Part shown: one piece after another, positions 15,959 to 24,760 of the stretch
Numbering within the stretch: the first letter of the stretch is position 1
How the letters are laid out: the number at the start of each line of letters is the position of its first letter
From: CAZSMC01 sp964607755
Lineage (GTDB): Bacteria; Zhuqueibacterota; Zhuqueibacteria; Residuimicrobiales; Krinioviventaceae
Length of the DNA stretch: 28,645 nt
Reading direction: 5' to 3'
NCBI GenBank assembly: GCA_964607755.1
Contig: CAZSMC010000056.1
Span: 1-28,645, forward strand
The notes under the pieces: model-generated
What the model was told of the DNA's origin: nothing
What the model saw: only the letters and a program-made list of their open reading frames with translations
Databases searched by the model: none
Made by a program: the position numbers and the translations under genes

Positions 15959-17536
15959 TTATTTGTTTATATCAATCTGATCGTTTATATGAAAATAATC
16001 AAAATCAACATACCCACCTGGAGTTTTGGTAGCATAGTTGAACAAACCAAAACGATATCCCATAAAATGTGGCAGCGTGTATTCCATTTTTAGTTGTGTG
16101 CCGATTGGTTTCCACGATGCCCCATCGAGGCTGTAGAAAAAATATGCAATGTCGGCACGGTCCCTGAAATCGCACTCTGCTTTCAAGTAAACTGTTTTTT
16201 GAGAGAGCGGCACACTTTCGATTTCAACAGGATTTCCCGTTTCGGCGCTCACCATCACAATCGACCTGGAGCCATTGTTATATTTGACGCCAACCAGGCC
16301 GTATTTTTTCTGTAAAAGAGCAAGACCGGCGAAATCGCCTTCCTTCATATTTGAGACATCGATCGATGTTGAGCCGGTACAGACAGGCCCAATGGTACGC
16401 TGAGTCAGGGTATTTTTTGCCATTACGAACGATGTATCAATTCGTCCGGTTGTCAGACGCAGATAGCCTTTTCGCTGGGATACCGACCAGAGTGCATTGT
16501 CGGGATTGTGGTTCCATTGCCAGACCAATGGCAGTGGCGGATTTTTTTTACGACGTTTGAACTCATCGGAAGCGACAATGCCCGGGATCAAGCCTTTGCT
16601 GGTGGGAAGGTCCAGCGTATCGGGCACCTTACCGTCAACACCCAGAACAGGCCAGCCATCCTCCCACTTGACCGGAACAAGATATGGGATGCGACCAACA
16701 GCGCCATGATCCTGGAACAAATAGACAAACCATCTTCCATCCGGCGTATCGATAAGACCTCCCTGGGCGACACCTTTATCCTGCAAGGCAAGCTTTCCTT
16801 CATAAGGACCGGTAATTTGATCAGCACGATGGATAACCACGGTGCGCATGCCGCCTCGGGGCCAGGTGATGTTAAACAGATAATATGTACCATTCACCTT
16901 AAAAAGTTGAGATCCTTCGGCACCCAGCATGATATTATCACCTGCGGGTGCGCTAGCGTTTTCAATGAGCACTCGTTCCGTTCCTTCTTTTATACCCGAC
17001 AGATCTCCTTTGAGCTCAACCATCCGGAGTTTTCCGACACTCCAAATCATATAAACGCGACCGTTGTCATCAAAAAATAGGGTGTGATCGTGATAGGAAG
17101 GTTCGAATGTAATGACCTTCCACGGCCCGTTCTCAATATCTCTCGTTGAATAGATATAGGTCTTGTCGGTTGTCCCGGAAAATGTACTGACAACATACAT
17201 GCCGTTATGGTAGCGGATGCAGCTTGCCCATGAACCGCGACCGTAAGCACTTTTACCATTCGTCAAATTCAGGGCATCCACGTCGTCCAGAATATCATAA
17301 GCATAATTCACCAGTTCCCAGTTGACGAGATCATGGGACTTCATGATCGGCACCCCGGGGCTCATGTGCATGGTGGTGCTGCTCATGTAATAGGTATCTC
17401 CAACACGAATCATTGACATGTCGGGGACATCGGCAAAAATGATGGGATTGTGGGCAGAATTTGCCTCTGCCACAGTCATATTGCAGAATAAAGCGACTAT
17501 CAGCAGATATAAAATTGAAATTTTTCTGAGCATCAT
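15959..17536 (-). CDS. GH43 beta-xylosidase / arabinofuranosidase-like enzyme
   Basis: A 525-residue exported GH43 enzyme. It has a signal peptide (ISILYLLIVALFCNM, ending VAEA), a propeller (~28-320) with the catalytic trio read as D39 (FADVPDMSMIR), D150 (SYHDHTLFFDD) and E207 (MLGAEGSQLF), and a C-terminal concanavalin-like domain (~345-520) typical of beta-xylosidase-type GH43. The TTTMHMSPGVPIMKSHDLVNW stretch is characteristic of subfamily members acting on xylo-oligosaccharides, as I recall. There is no T9SS tail, so it is probably periplasmic. ATG 17534-17536 (or 17531-17533) follows AGGAAA. The open frame extends to 17659 inside the esterase gene, without start support. It lies 68 bp downstream of the esterase gene, probably co-transcribed. 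Confidence 0.85.
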   Translation of the reverse strand: MMLRKISILYLLIVALFCNMTVAEANSAHNPIIFADVPDMSMIRVGDTYYMSSTTMHMSPGVPIMKSHDLVNWELVNYAYDILDDVDALNLTNGKSAYGRGSWASCIRYHNGMYVVSTFSGTTDKTYIYSTRDIENGPWKVITFEPSYHDHTLFFDDNGRVYMIWSVGKLRMVELKGDLSGIKEGTERVLIENASAPAGDNIMLGAEGSQLFKVNGTYYLFNITWPRGGMRTVVIHRADQITGPYEGKLALQDKGVAQGGLIDTPDGRWFVYLFQDHGAVGRIPYLVPVKWEDGWPVLGVDGKVPDTLDLPTSKGLIPGIVASDEFKRRKKNPPLPLVWQWNHNPDNALWSVSQRKGYLRLTTGRIDTSFVMAKNTLTQRTIGPVCTGSTSIDVSNMKEGDFAGLALLQKKYGLVGVKYNNGSRSIVMVSAETGNPVEIESVPLSQKTVYLKAECDFRDRADIAYFFYSLDGASWKPIGTQLKMEYTLPHFMGYRFGLFNYATKTPGGYVDFDYFHINDQIDINK

Positions 17537-17604
17537 TATTTTTCCTATTATGATTAAAAAATACAGAGCATCAACGCTGCCTTTGCAATTTTCATAAATG
17601 TTCC

Positions 17605-19575
17605 TCATTTGAAAAGTAAACTGGCAAACTGTTTTAATGATCTTCTCCAGGTCAGCCATTCATGTGATGTGCCGGGAGATTCGTAATAGACATGCTGAAT
17701 TCCCGCCTTTTCTAACTCTTTATGAAAATTGTTAACACCCTGGTACATTCTTTCCGGTTCGGCTGTACCAATGCTGATATAGACCAGTTTTACTTTCTTG
17801 TTGAACGCGTCGGCATCGGCCCATACGCCATCGTACATCGTGGTGATATCGCTTCCTGGCCGTAAAAAACCAGCGCCGCTAAACCCACCGATGTAGGCGA
17901 ATTTATCGAGATGGGTCATGGTGGTTTGAAATGTCTGGAATCCGCCCATGGAAAGTCCGGCCATCGCCCTGTGATCACGGTCGGCAATGGTTCTAAAGTC
18001 TTTATCAATCACAGGAATAATCTCATTGATAAGCACATCAGAAAAAGCATTGGATGAAAACATTCTGCGGGGCTCAGCTTCTGTTTTGGGGGCATCGGGA
18101 TTGATGGCATATCCCCTGTCCATAACGATGATCATGGGTTCAGCTTCGCCACTGGCGATCAGATTATCCATGATAAAGTCAACCTTGCCCTGATTGTACC
18201 AGCCAGTTTCATCTTCTCCGGCGCCGTGTTGAAGATACAGGACCGGATACCTTTCATTTGTCTTTTCGTCATAACCCGGAGGGGTATAAACAAATGCCCG
18301 TCGCCATGACTTTGTAATGTCGGAATAATAATTTTTTATCCGGACCTGACCATGCGGTACATGTTGAGGCAGATAGTAATCAACATTCTTTTCAGGAATT
18401 TCGATACCGCTGGCACAGCGTCCATAGCCGAAAAACGTTTGGCTGGCGGGGTCGGCCACCGACACGTCGTCGATAATTAAAAAGTAGTAATGAAAGCCGC
18501 CAACAATTGGATCGGTGGTGACTTCCCACACGCCTTCTGCATTTTTTACCATGTCATATTTTTCCCCCAATTCAATCTGCACCTTTTGGGCATCGGGCGC
18601 TTTTATTTGAAAAATCACCCGGTTGCCCGGCAAAATCCGTGGATATTGTGCCCCGGAGACATTGGTTGAAGCGGGTACGCCGGCAGGTTCATTGTCTTTC
18701 TCTGTGCTGGTGCTGTATTCGTAAAACACCGATGGATCGACCGGTTTGAACAGGAATTGCGAAAACATATACAGGCCGTTCTTCCACACGTTAAAATCGT
18801 GACCACCCGGCTCGATGTAGTAGATGTGGGGGACATTATTGGCTTGCAAATAATCGTGGATTCGCCGGCTAATGGTGATCAAGTTATCACTTGCACCGCA
18901 TGACATCCACAACAATTTCAATTTCTTTTTTGTCTCATCAGGATTTGGTACCAGCGCCTCCGGTGCTCTGGTATTGGGCGCCGAAGAAAATCCGCCTATC
19001 CAGGCAAATGTATCCAGATCACCCAATCCGAAATTCAAAGATTGTCCGCCGCCCATCGACAAGCCAGCGATGGCGCGGTGCTCACGGTCTTTCCTGACCG
19101 GATATTTTTTCTCGATAAAGGGGATCAGGTCGTTGAGTAAATCCTTCTCGAACGTCGCAAAAGCCTGCACTTTATCGTCGTCAAAAATGTTCCCAACCGC
19201 GCGGTCGTCTTTCATAGCCCTGCCATTGGGCATGACGACAATCATGGGTTCAATTTTATGTTCGGCATAAAGGTTATCCAGGATCACATGAGGCTGGCCA
19301 CCATTCAACCATTCCTTTTCGTCACCGCCAATGCCGTGAAGAAGATAGAGCACGGGATATTTATTATCTTTTAAAAATCCCGGCGGCGTATAAATAATAG
19401 CTTTACGTGTCGTTCCAACTGTTTTTGACTCGTACTTTACAGTATCGATTTTCCCGTGTGCTATCTCGGTACGTAAAGAGTCAAAGCCCTGCGGGGCATG
19501 TTTGAGAATTTCTTGTGAATAAGCAAGGATGCTAAACACAAACAAAACGGAAATGAAAAGAGTTCGTCGTTTCAT
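17605..19575 (-). CDS. Two-headed CE1-type esterase (tandem feruloyl/acetyl-xylan esterase domains)
   Basis: A 656-residue exported protein with two alpha/beta-hydrolase domains of carbohydrate esterase family 1 (esterase D-like), separated by an immunoglobulin-like E-set/CBM48-type domain (~300-395, GNRVIFQIKAPDAQKVQIELG). Domain 1 (~25-280) shows YPVLYLLHGIGGDE, nucleophile S173 in AGLSMGGG, D230 and H259 (EPGGHDFNVW). Domain 2 (~408-656) shows YPVLYLQHGAGEDE, S542 in AGLSMGGF and H638 (GTSHEWLTWR), with a Glu (E606) where domain 1 has D230. Such enzymes release ferulate or acetate from xylan side chains; which one is not decidable here. The signal peptide is RRTLFISVLFVFSILAYSQ. It lies 79 bp downstream of the GH51 gene and probably belongs to one operon with it. 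Confidence 0.88.
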   Translation of the reverse strand: MKRRTLFISVLFVFSILAYSQEILKHAPQGFDSLRTEIAHGKIDTVKYESKTVGTTRKAIIYTPPGFLKDNKYPVLYLLHGIGGDEKEWLNGGQPHVILDNLYAEHKIEPMIVVMPNGRAMKDDRAVGNIFDDDKVQAFATFEKDLLNDLIPFIEKKYPVRKDREHRAIAGLSMGGGQSLNFGLGDLDTFAWIGGFSSAPNTRAPEALVPNPDETKKKLKLLWMSCGASDNLITISRRIHDYLQANNVPHIYYIEPGGHDFNVWKNGLYMFSQFLFKPVDPSVFYEYSTSTEKDNEPAGVPASTNVSGAQYPRILPGNRVIFQIKAPDAQKVQIELGEKYDMVKNAEGVWEVTTDPIVGGFHYYFLIIDDVSVADPASQTFFGYGRCASGIEIPEKNVDYYLPQHVPHGQVRIKNYYSDITKSWRRAFVYTPPGYDEKTNERYPVLYLQHGAGEDETGWYNQGKVDFIMDNLIASGEAEPMIIVMDRGYAINPDAPKTEAEPRRMFSSNAFSDVLINEIIPVIDKDFRTIADRDHRAMAGLSMGGFQTFQTTMTHLDKFAYIGGFSGAGFLRPGSDITTMYDGVWADADAFNKKVKLVYISIGTAEPERMYQGVNNFHKELEKAGIQHVYYESPGTSHEWLTWRRSLKQFASLLFK

Positions 19576-19654
19576 AATTTTCCCTCATGTTTTATTTGTT
19601 CACATATTTTTTGAATGTGCTTCCTGGCTCGCACAACAATGTGATTCGGTTCTG

Positions 19655-21196
19655 CTACTTGGCTTTATGATCTTTTACGCCAACTTGTATCTGCGTAAAT
19701 GAATGAGCAGGAAACGAATATGAGAGCTTGTTCCCTTTGATTTCAATCGCCTGGGTAACGGGAATATACTCGTCCTGCCTGTCAAATGTAAATGGTTCAT
19801 CAAGCGATTCGTTATTAACGACATGTGCCTCGGCTTTGCCGCTTAATTGTCCGGAAGTATTGATGATTCCCGCCGCGATCGCCTTTTCTTTATGGCGGTT
19901 TACCACATTGATGAAAATGTTATCTGTTTCTTTATTGTAGACAGTTGTCACATCGAGGAAGGGGATACCTTTACATTTTTCGGTATTAAAAGTATCACAT
20001 TCAACGTAGGTATCAATCGAATTGCCGCGACAGTTGTTTGAGAATAATTTAAACGTATAAAACAGCGGGGTTTTAAAGCTTCCTTTTTCTCGGTCAGTAT
20101 TTAACAGGGATGTCATCATGGTAAAGTTGGTCATTTTAACAATATCGGCATGACGCAAAAAAGAATTCAAACATTGCGCGATCGGTAGAACGGATAAAAG
20201 ATTTCTTCCGAAAACACCCCACTCATCAAATGAAATATAGATGGGGTTCCGAAAATCTTTCATTGCTCTCACAGCTTCAATTTCAGCCGCCGTGACTCTA
20301 ATCTTTTCTTCAAAATCCATGGCGCTCTGTCCCATAAAAGTATAATAATCATCCGATCGTTCCCAGTAGCGGTGAATGGAAATATAATCGATCATATCGC
20401 CAAGTCCGGTCAGCACTTTCCGGTTCCATTCCACCCACTGACCGGTGCTCTCGTAGTACGACGATCCAGAAGCGACCAATTTTATCGTGTTGTCGACAGC
20501 TCTCATTGCCTTGGCCGCTTCTCTGGCGATCTTGACATAATCGTCGGCGTTCTTATGCCCCAGTTCCCATGGCGCGCCGTCAACTTCATTGCCGAGATCC
20601 CATATTTTTACATTGTACGGTTTTTCATGCCCATACCTGGCGCGTAAATCGGAATAGTATGTGCCCTTCTTATAATTGCAGTATTCAACCCAGTAGCATG
20701 CATCCTGTATCGTAGCAAGACCCAGATTGACACAGATAATATTTTCACTCCCAATGGCTTTGTTTAATGCAATCCATTCATCCGTACCGACATGATTGTT
20801 ATCGATGCCGCCCCATGCCAGGTTGATACGGGCAGGGCGTTGGTCCTTGGGTCCGATGCCGTCCTGCCAGTTATAACCCATCACAAAATTTCCACCCGGC
20901 CAGCGCATGTTGGTGATTTTCAATTCTTTCATCGCGTCAATATAATCTCTCCTGAATCCGTTCTCGTCTGCCAGCGGAGAAGATGGATCGTATAAATTTC
21001 CATAAAGCGTATTAAAGCTGGCTGTGTCGGGTAATCCCATTCGCCTGCCGCTAAAATGGATAGGTTCCATAAATACGCCGTAGATTTTTGGACCAATCTC
21101 TCCGATTGTTCTGTCAACATCAATTTTGATTGTTGCGGTTTGAGCAAATACCGAAAAAGAAAGAGCAAGCAGTAAAGTAATGAATAGTTTCTTCAT
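19655..21196 (-). CDS. GH51 alpha-L-arabinofuranosidase
   Basis: A 513-residue exported arabinofuranosidase of family GH51 (clan GH-A) that removes L-arabinose side chains from arabinoxylan or arabinan. A signal peptide (KKLFITLLLALSFSVFAQ) precedes the N-terminal IDVDRTIGEIGPKIYGVFMEP typical of the family. NMRWPGGNFVMGYNW, acid/base Glu204 in WDLGNEVDG, ISIHRYW and nucleophile Glu325 in ISFDEWGVFG follow. The C-terminal beta-sandwich runs ~400-513. Length matches the family. GGAG lies just upstream of the ATG. It sits between the GH43/CBM6 and esterase genes, all in one direction. Most GH51 enzymes are intracellular; the clear signal peptide here suits a periplasmic role. Confidence 0.92.
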   Translation of the reverse strand: MKKLFITLLLALSFSVFAQTATIKIDVDRTIGEIGPKIYGVFMEPIHFSGRRMGLPDTASFNTLYGNLYDPSSPLADENGFRRDYIDAMKELKITNMRWPGGNFVMGYNWQDGIGPKDQRPARINLAWGGIDNNHVGTDEWIALNKAIGSENIICVNLGLATIQDACYWVEYCNYKKGTYYSDLRARYGHEKPYNVKIWDLGNEVDGAPWELGHKNADDYVKIAREAAKAMRAVDNTIKLVASGSSYYESTGQWVEWNRKVLTGLGDMIDYISIHRYWERSDDYYTFMGQSAMDFEEKIRVTAAEIEAVRAMKDFRNPIYISFDEWGVFGRNLLSVLPIAQCLNSFLRHADIVKMTNFTMMTSLLNTDREKGSFKTPLFYTFKLFSNNCRGNSIDTYVECDTFNTEKCKGIPFLDVTTVYNKETDNIFINVVNRHKEKAIAAGIINTSGQLSGKAEAHVVNNESLDEPFTFDRQDEYIPVTQAIEIKGNKLSYSFPAHSFTQIQVGVKDHKAK

Positions 21197-21333
21197 GATA
21201 GGCTCCGATATTGTTAGTGAAAGTCTTCGAACTTTTGTGCCACTATTTTTTGTAATTTTAAATCATCGCGGTTCAATTTAAAAGTGTCCGGTAATGAAGC
21301 AAAGTCATTCGCTTATTTAAAAACAAAAACTTA

Positions 21334-22683
21334 TTATTCAAAACTTATCCAATCTATTTCAATATTCTTATTATCTCCCAGTCGTACAATCAGGTTATGT
21401 ATACCAGGTTGTAATTCTGATATAGACGAATTAACAACACGCCATTCATCACCTTTAGGAATTTTGATCTGAGCGATTACGGGACCATTTAATTTATTTA
21501 ATCTTATTTGAAGAGTGCCTCCAGTTTTTGATGAGGCTCTTACATTAATAGATTTGAATTTATTGCTGCCAAAATCCACACTGTTATATTGAATCCAGGC
21601 ATTTATGCTATCGAGGATTGTCTTCCAGCCGGCAAACGTATTGAGTGTATCCAGGAAAGCTATTGATGCACCTCTATCGCTTTTTTGACTGTATCTGTCA
21701 ATTTGGATGTTTTTAGTCGCCTCTGTCAAACCTACACCACGTAAAGTGGGGATGACTTTTTTGATGGTCCCATCATCGTTGAAGAACAAACTGTCAATTC
21801 TGATGGATCTATTTTTGTCAAAGTGCGGCGACAGATCATTATGATGATAGAACAGGTACCATTGATCTTTGAACTCAATGATGGAGTGGTGGTTGGTCCA
21901 ACAGCCTGTGGGAGATTCATCCATTATAACTCCCGTAACCTTAAAAGGTCCCATTGGATTATCCCCGATCGCATATTCGAGTCGTTCAGTTTTATTCTCG
22001 ACATGCGGATAGGTCATGTAATAAATATTGTTTCGTTCGAATAAAAAAGGCCCTTCTTTCAAACCTTTTTGGGGCAGCTCCTCAATTACCTGCGGTTCGG
22101 ATGCCAATTCCAGCATGTCCTCTGATAGCCTGGCCACAAATATATCACCCATGGACCAATACAAATACGCCTGCCCATCCTTGTCGATAAAAACATTGGG
22201 ATCGATGCCGTGAACGTTTTGAATAGGTTCAGGCTGCGGAGTAAATGGGCCTTCTGGATTGTCCGCAACAGCAACCCCAATTGTAAAACCCCGTCTGGGA
22301 TCGGCATCTTTCTGGCGTGAAGGAAAATAGAAATAGTACGTACCATTTCTTTCAATACAATCGGGTGCCCACATGCTGTACGAGGTTGAATCAACCCAAT
22401 CGACGTTATTCTGACTCACGATAACACCATGATCGGTCCAGTCGACAAGGTTCGGAGATGAAAAGACGTGATAATCTTCCATACAAAACCAACCCGGACG
22501 GCCCTTGCCTTCTTCAGCCAGAATATCGTGAGAAGGATAGACGTATACCCTGCCATTAAAAACCCGGGCTGATGGATCAGCCGTAAACTGATCTTGAATA
22601 AAAGGATTTTGGGCGAACAAATTGTTAGTGATGGCTACCATTAGAGTAACAAAAATGATTGTAATAATACCAGAGTTCTGCAT
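21334..22683 (-). CDS. GH43 enzyme with C-terminal CBM6-like domain
   Basis: A 449-residue exported protein. It carries a signal peptide (GIITIIFVTLMVAITNNLFAQ), a GH43 propeller (~27-315) and a CBM6-like beta-sandwich (~330-449, INVRASSKTGGTLQIRLN to IEIDWISFE). Catalytic residues read as D36 (FTADPSARVF), D161 (HGIDPNVFIDKDG) and E210 (LKEGPFLFE), with the conserved CWTNHHSIIEF. This architecture matches arabinoxylan arabinofuranohydrolases and beta-xylosidases of Bacteroidota xylan loci. The exact specificity is open. It is the first gene after an 813-bp intergenic region that separates it from the regulator gene, so it probably heads the operon running to the GH43 gene at 15959. A weak GGG-rich ribosome site precedes the ATG. 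Confidence 0.87.
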   Translation of the reverse strand: MQNSGIITIIFVTLMVAITNNLFAQNPFIQDQFTADPSARVFNGRVYVYPSHDILAEEGKGRPGWFCMEDYHVFSSPNLVDWTDHGVIVSQNNVDWVDSTSYSMWAPDCIERNGTYYFYFPSRQKDADPRRGFTIGVAVADNPEGPFTPQPEPIQNVHGIDPNVFIDKDGQAYLYWSMGDIFVARLSEDMLELASEPQVIEELPQKGLKEGPFLFERNNIYYMTYPHVENKTERLEYAIGDNPMGPFKVTGVIMDESPTGCWTNHHSIIEFKDQWYLFYHHNDLSPHFDKNRSIRIDSLFFNDDGTIKKVIPTLRGVGLTEATKNIQIDRYSQKSDRGASIAFLDTLNTFAGWKTILDSINAWIQYNSVDFGSNKFKSINVRASSKTGGTLQIRLNKLNGPVIAQIKIPKGDEWRVVNSSISELQPGIHNLIVRLGDNKNIEIDWISFE

Positions 22684-22821
22684 AATATAGACCCTTTTAA
22701 AATGATTTAATTATTTTAAGATAATAACAATTTTATTGAAAGGAAAAAAGCCACTTTTAACTTTTCTTTAACCAAATTGCGCAAACAATGATTATCCTCA
22801 ATCCAGGATGGAAAAAAGCTA

Positions 22822-22833
22822 GCGAAGCTTCGC
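22822..22833. promoter_or_regulatory. Perfect 12-bp palindrome, candidate operator
   Basis: GCGAAGCTTCGC is fully self-complementary and lies 139-150 bp before the start of the GH43 gene at 22683. GC-rich palindromes stand out in this AT-rich stretch. It might be a regulator site or part of a hairpin repeat. The link to XylR is inference only. Confidence 0.3.
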
Positions 22834-22859
22834 CTTAAACCGACTGGAAAATGAAAGTA

Positions 22860-22889
22860 GACAGGATGAACAGGATTTTCAGGATTTTA
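22860..22889 (+). repeat. ACAGGAT-type short tandem repeat cluster
   Basis: Three 9-base units read ACAGGATGA, ACAGGATTT, TCAGGATTT. They form the plus-strand orientation of the cluster found inverted at 23299-23328. I recall similar tcctgt / acaggat strings as common dispersed intergenic repeats of environmental bacteria. Confidence 0.6.
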
Positions 22890-23236
22890 TTTTAGAATGA
22901 TGTTGTATCATGTTTATCAAGTTGTTTATCTTGTTAATCAAGGATGTTGAATAATGGAGGTTCTTCCGGGAAATGGATACTTTAACAGCCGAGGTAAAAA
23001 TACAGTTTTCTGTTCTATGTGTACTCCCGAGAAACGCTGGATTCAACTTTTCTAATGTGGTAAAAAACTTACTATTTTTCAGGATTTTATACGAAATAAA
23101 AAAAATGGCATCATTTCTCAATTAGAAAATACCAAGAATGAAACTTTATGAATTTCAGTATTGGTCAGTTAAAAGATGGTTTGAAGAGATTTATAAATAA
23201 TTATAATGAGCATGAATGATAGATATGAGCCGAATC

Positions 23237-23272
23237 CCTGCTCGGCGAGCTCGGTGTTCTCTGCGGTTAAAT
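23237..23272 (+). repeat. CTCGGTGTTCTCTGCGGTTAAAT-like intergenic repeat
   Basis: GC-rich words CTCGGCGAGCTCGGTG and TTCTCTGCGGTTAAAT stand in AT-rich DNA. The second word belongs to a dispersed intergenic repeat type I recall from many environmental genomes. It has no coding frame. Confidence 0.4.
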
Positions 23273-23298
23273 ATGCATTAATTGAAAGAGCCAAAAAT

Positions 23299-23328
23299 AA
23301 TCCTGTATCATCCTGTTTATCCTGTCAG
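23299..23328 (-). repeat. ACAGGAT-type short tandem repeat cluster, inverted
   Basis: TCCTGTATCA, TCCTGTTTA and TCCTGTCAG follow one another, which is the reverse complement of the 22860-22889 cluster. A further partial word, CTGATTGACAGGATA, lies at 23351-23365. The two clusters are 410 bp apart in opposite orientation and could pair in a transcript. Confidence 0.6.
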
Positions 23329-23496
23329 ATAATATTTATTCGAGATGACCTGATTGACAGGATATAATTATTTAAAGACTACCTGAAAACGTGACGCAAG
23401 ATTTAAGATGTTCAGTTGATAAAAGGTTGAATAATTAATATAGTTTTAACAAGATGTCGGTCAATTCAGGATTAACGGTGTTTACAGAAGGTGATT

Positions 23497-24636
23497 TTAA
23501 CGCGATTGATGCAGTTTTCGGAATTCGCGCAAGCCGATTCCCTTTTCCTTTTTAAAATAACGCGAAATATGTTCGATATCCGTGAAATTAAAAATGGAAG
23601 AAATATGAGAAATTGGAAGGTCTGTTTCGATGAGCAATTTGGCGATCAATTCAATACGAACTTGTCGAATTTCATCGTAAATGGATCGATGAATGGTTTC
23701 TCTGAATCGTTGTTCCAACGTTCGGCGACTGACTCGGGTTGATCTGACGATATCGTTCACGAGTATTTTATCTTTTGCATTGTCCTTAATAAATTGAATG
23801 GCTGACGCGACTTCAGAATCATTGACTGCAAGAATATCGGTTGATTGTCGCTGTACGATATGCGTGGGGGAAACAAGGATTTCCTGCCCCTCAATCTTTT
23901 TGTTGTTAATCATATGATTCAATAATTTGGCAGCCTCGTATCCGGCATATTCAACATTCATGGCAATGCTGCTCAAAGGTGGATCCCCAATTTCACAGAT
24001 CATCGGATCGTTATCCACGCCAATCACCGCAACATCTTCCGGTACTTTACAGTCAAGACGCTTGCAAACTTCAAGAATATGCTGTCCCCGGTCGTCATTG
24101 CAGGCCAATAATCCGACCGGTTTCGGTATTGTATTCAGCCAATCGCAAACATGGCGCTGCTCATTCTCCCAATCGTTTATTTTGAGGTTTTTGGGTGAAG
24201 AATACACATGCGTCTCGAAACCAACGTCCGCGTTATATTGGCAAAAAAAGTTTTTACGATAATTTGACCATTCATAATTGTCGAATCCGCAGAATGCAAA
24301 ATTTTTTAATCCCCTCTCGATAAAATGTTCACTCGCCATTTTAGCAATAGATGGAGAATCTGTTTTGACAACAGGCACATTCTTTGGGATAGATGAATCG
24401 TGTTGAACAAGAATAGTGGGTATCTTGAGTTTAATCAATTCATTCTTGATCAAGGAATCACGCATGATAATTCCGTCCGGTTTCCAAGTGGTCAAATGTG
24501 GGATAGATGACTTTAAACCCATCTGTTCTTTATAAAAAGACCAGGGACCGTGAAGTCGCGAATATCGGGCAATCCCCATGATCATCTGTCTGCCAAATTC
24601 GCGCGATGTTTCGATCAACAAAACGATTCGTTTCAT
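23497..24636 (-). CDS. xylR: XylR-type transcriptional regulator (LacI-like sensor + AraC HTH)
   Basis: A 379-residue regulator. Residues ~3-260 form a LacI/periplasmic-binding-like sensor (KRIVLLIETSREFGRQMIMGIARY, FCGFDNYEWSNYRKNFF, PVGLLACNDDRGQHILEVC, DVAVIGVDNDPMICE), the pattern of XylR xylose activators. Residues ~275-379 are an AraC/XylS DNA-binding domain (NDIVRSTRVSRRTLEQRFR, then ISSIFNFTDIEHISRYFKKEKG). By homology it senses D-xylose and activates xylan-use genes, here flanked on both sides by GH43 genes. ATG 24634-24636 gives the standard XylR N-terminus; the frame opens further upstream to 24687, without family support or a ribosome site. The gene is 124 bp downstream of the GH43 gene ending at 24761. 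Ligand and targets are inferred. Confidence 0.9.
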   Translation of the reverse strand: MKRIVLLIETSREFGRQMIMGIARYSRLHGPWSFYKEQMGLKSSIPHLTTWKPDGIIMRDSLIKNELIKLKIPTILVQHDSSIPKNVPVVKTDSPSIAKMASEHFIERGLKNFAFCGFDNYEWSNYRKNFFCQYNADVGFETHVYSSPKNLKINDWENEQRHVCDWLNTIPKPVGLLACNDDRGQHILEVCKRLDCKVPEDVAVIGVDNDPMICEIGDPPLSSIAMNVEYAGYEAAKLLNHMINNKKIEGQEILVSPTHIVQRQSTDILAVNDSEVASAIQFIKDNAKDKILVNDIVRSTRVSRRTLEQRFRETIHRSIYDEIRQVRIELIAKLLIETDLPISHISSIFNFTDIEHISRYFKKEKGIGLREFRKLHQSR

Positions 24637-24760
24637 GTGTTTTGCTTTTTTTTTATACATGAAAAAAGTGCAAGTTGTTGTTGTCAATTGTCTGGTTTAA
24701 ATGGATTGTACATCAAACGCGCAACAAAACAATAAACCTTTAGAAAATTCTAAAATTTCG

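Larger units (their letters stand above)
22684..23496. other. 813-bp intergenic region upstream of the GH43-GH51-CE1 operon
   Basis: It holds the likely promoter of the operon starting at 22683, a 12-bp palindrome (22822-22833), two ACAGGAT-type short repeat clusters in opposite orientation (22860-22889 and 23299-23328) and a CTCTGCGGTTAAAT-type repeat (23237-23272). The one longer minus-strand frame here (22879-23121) runs through repeat DNA and is not convincing as a gene. No RNA gene was recognised. Confidence 0.6.

Noticed and set aside
17537..17659. Extended N-terminus of the 15959 GH43 protein overlapping the esterase gene
   Set aside because: The signal peptide begins at the ATG near 17536, which has its own ribosome site; the extension has none.
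22879..23121. 80-codon minus-strand frame in the intergenic region
   Set aside because: It runs into ACAGGAT-type repeat DNA and has an irregular Asn/Ile/Lys composition and no ribosome site.
22860..23328. Possible CRISPR array from the ACAGGAT repeats
   Set aside because: Units are 9-10 bases, contiguous without spacers, in two orientations, and no cas genes are present.
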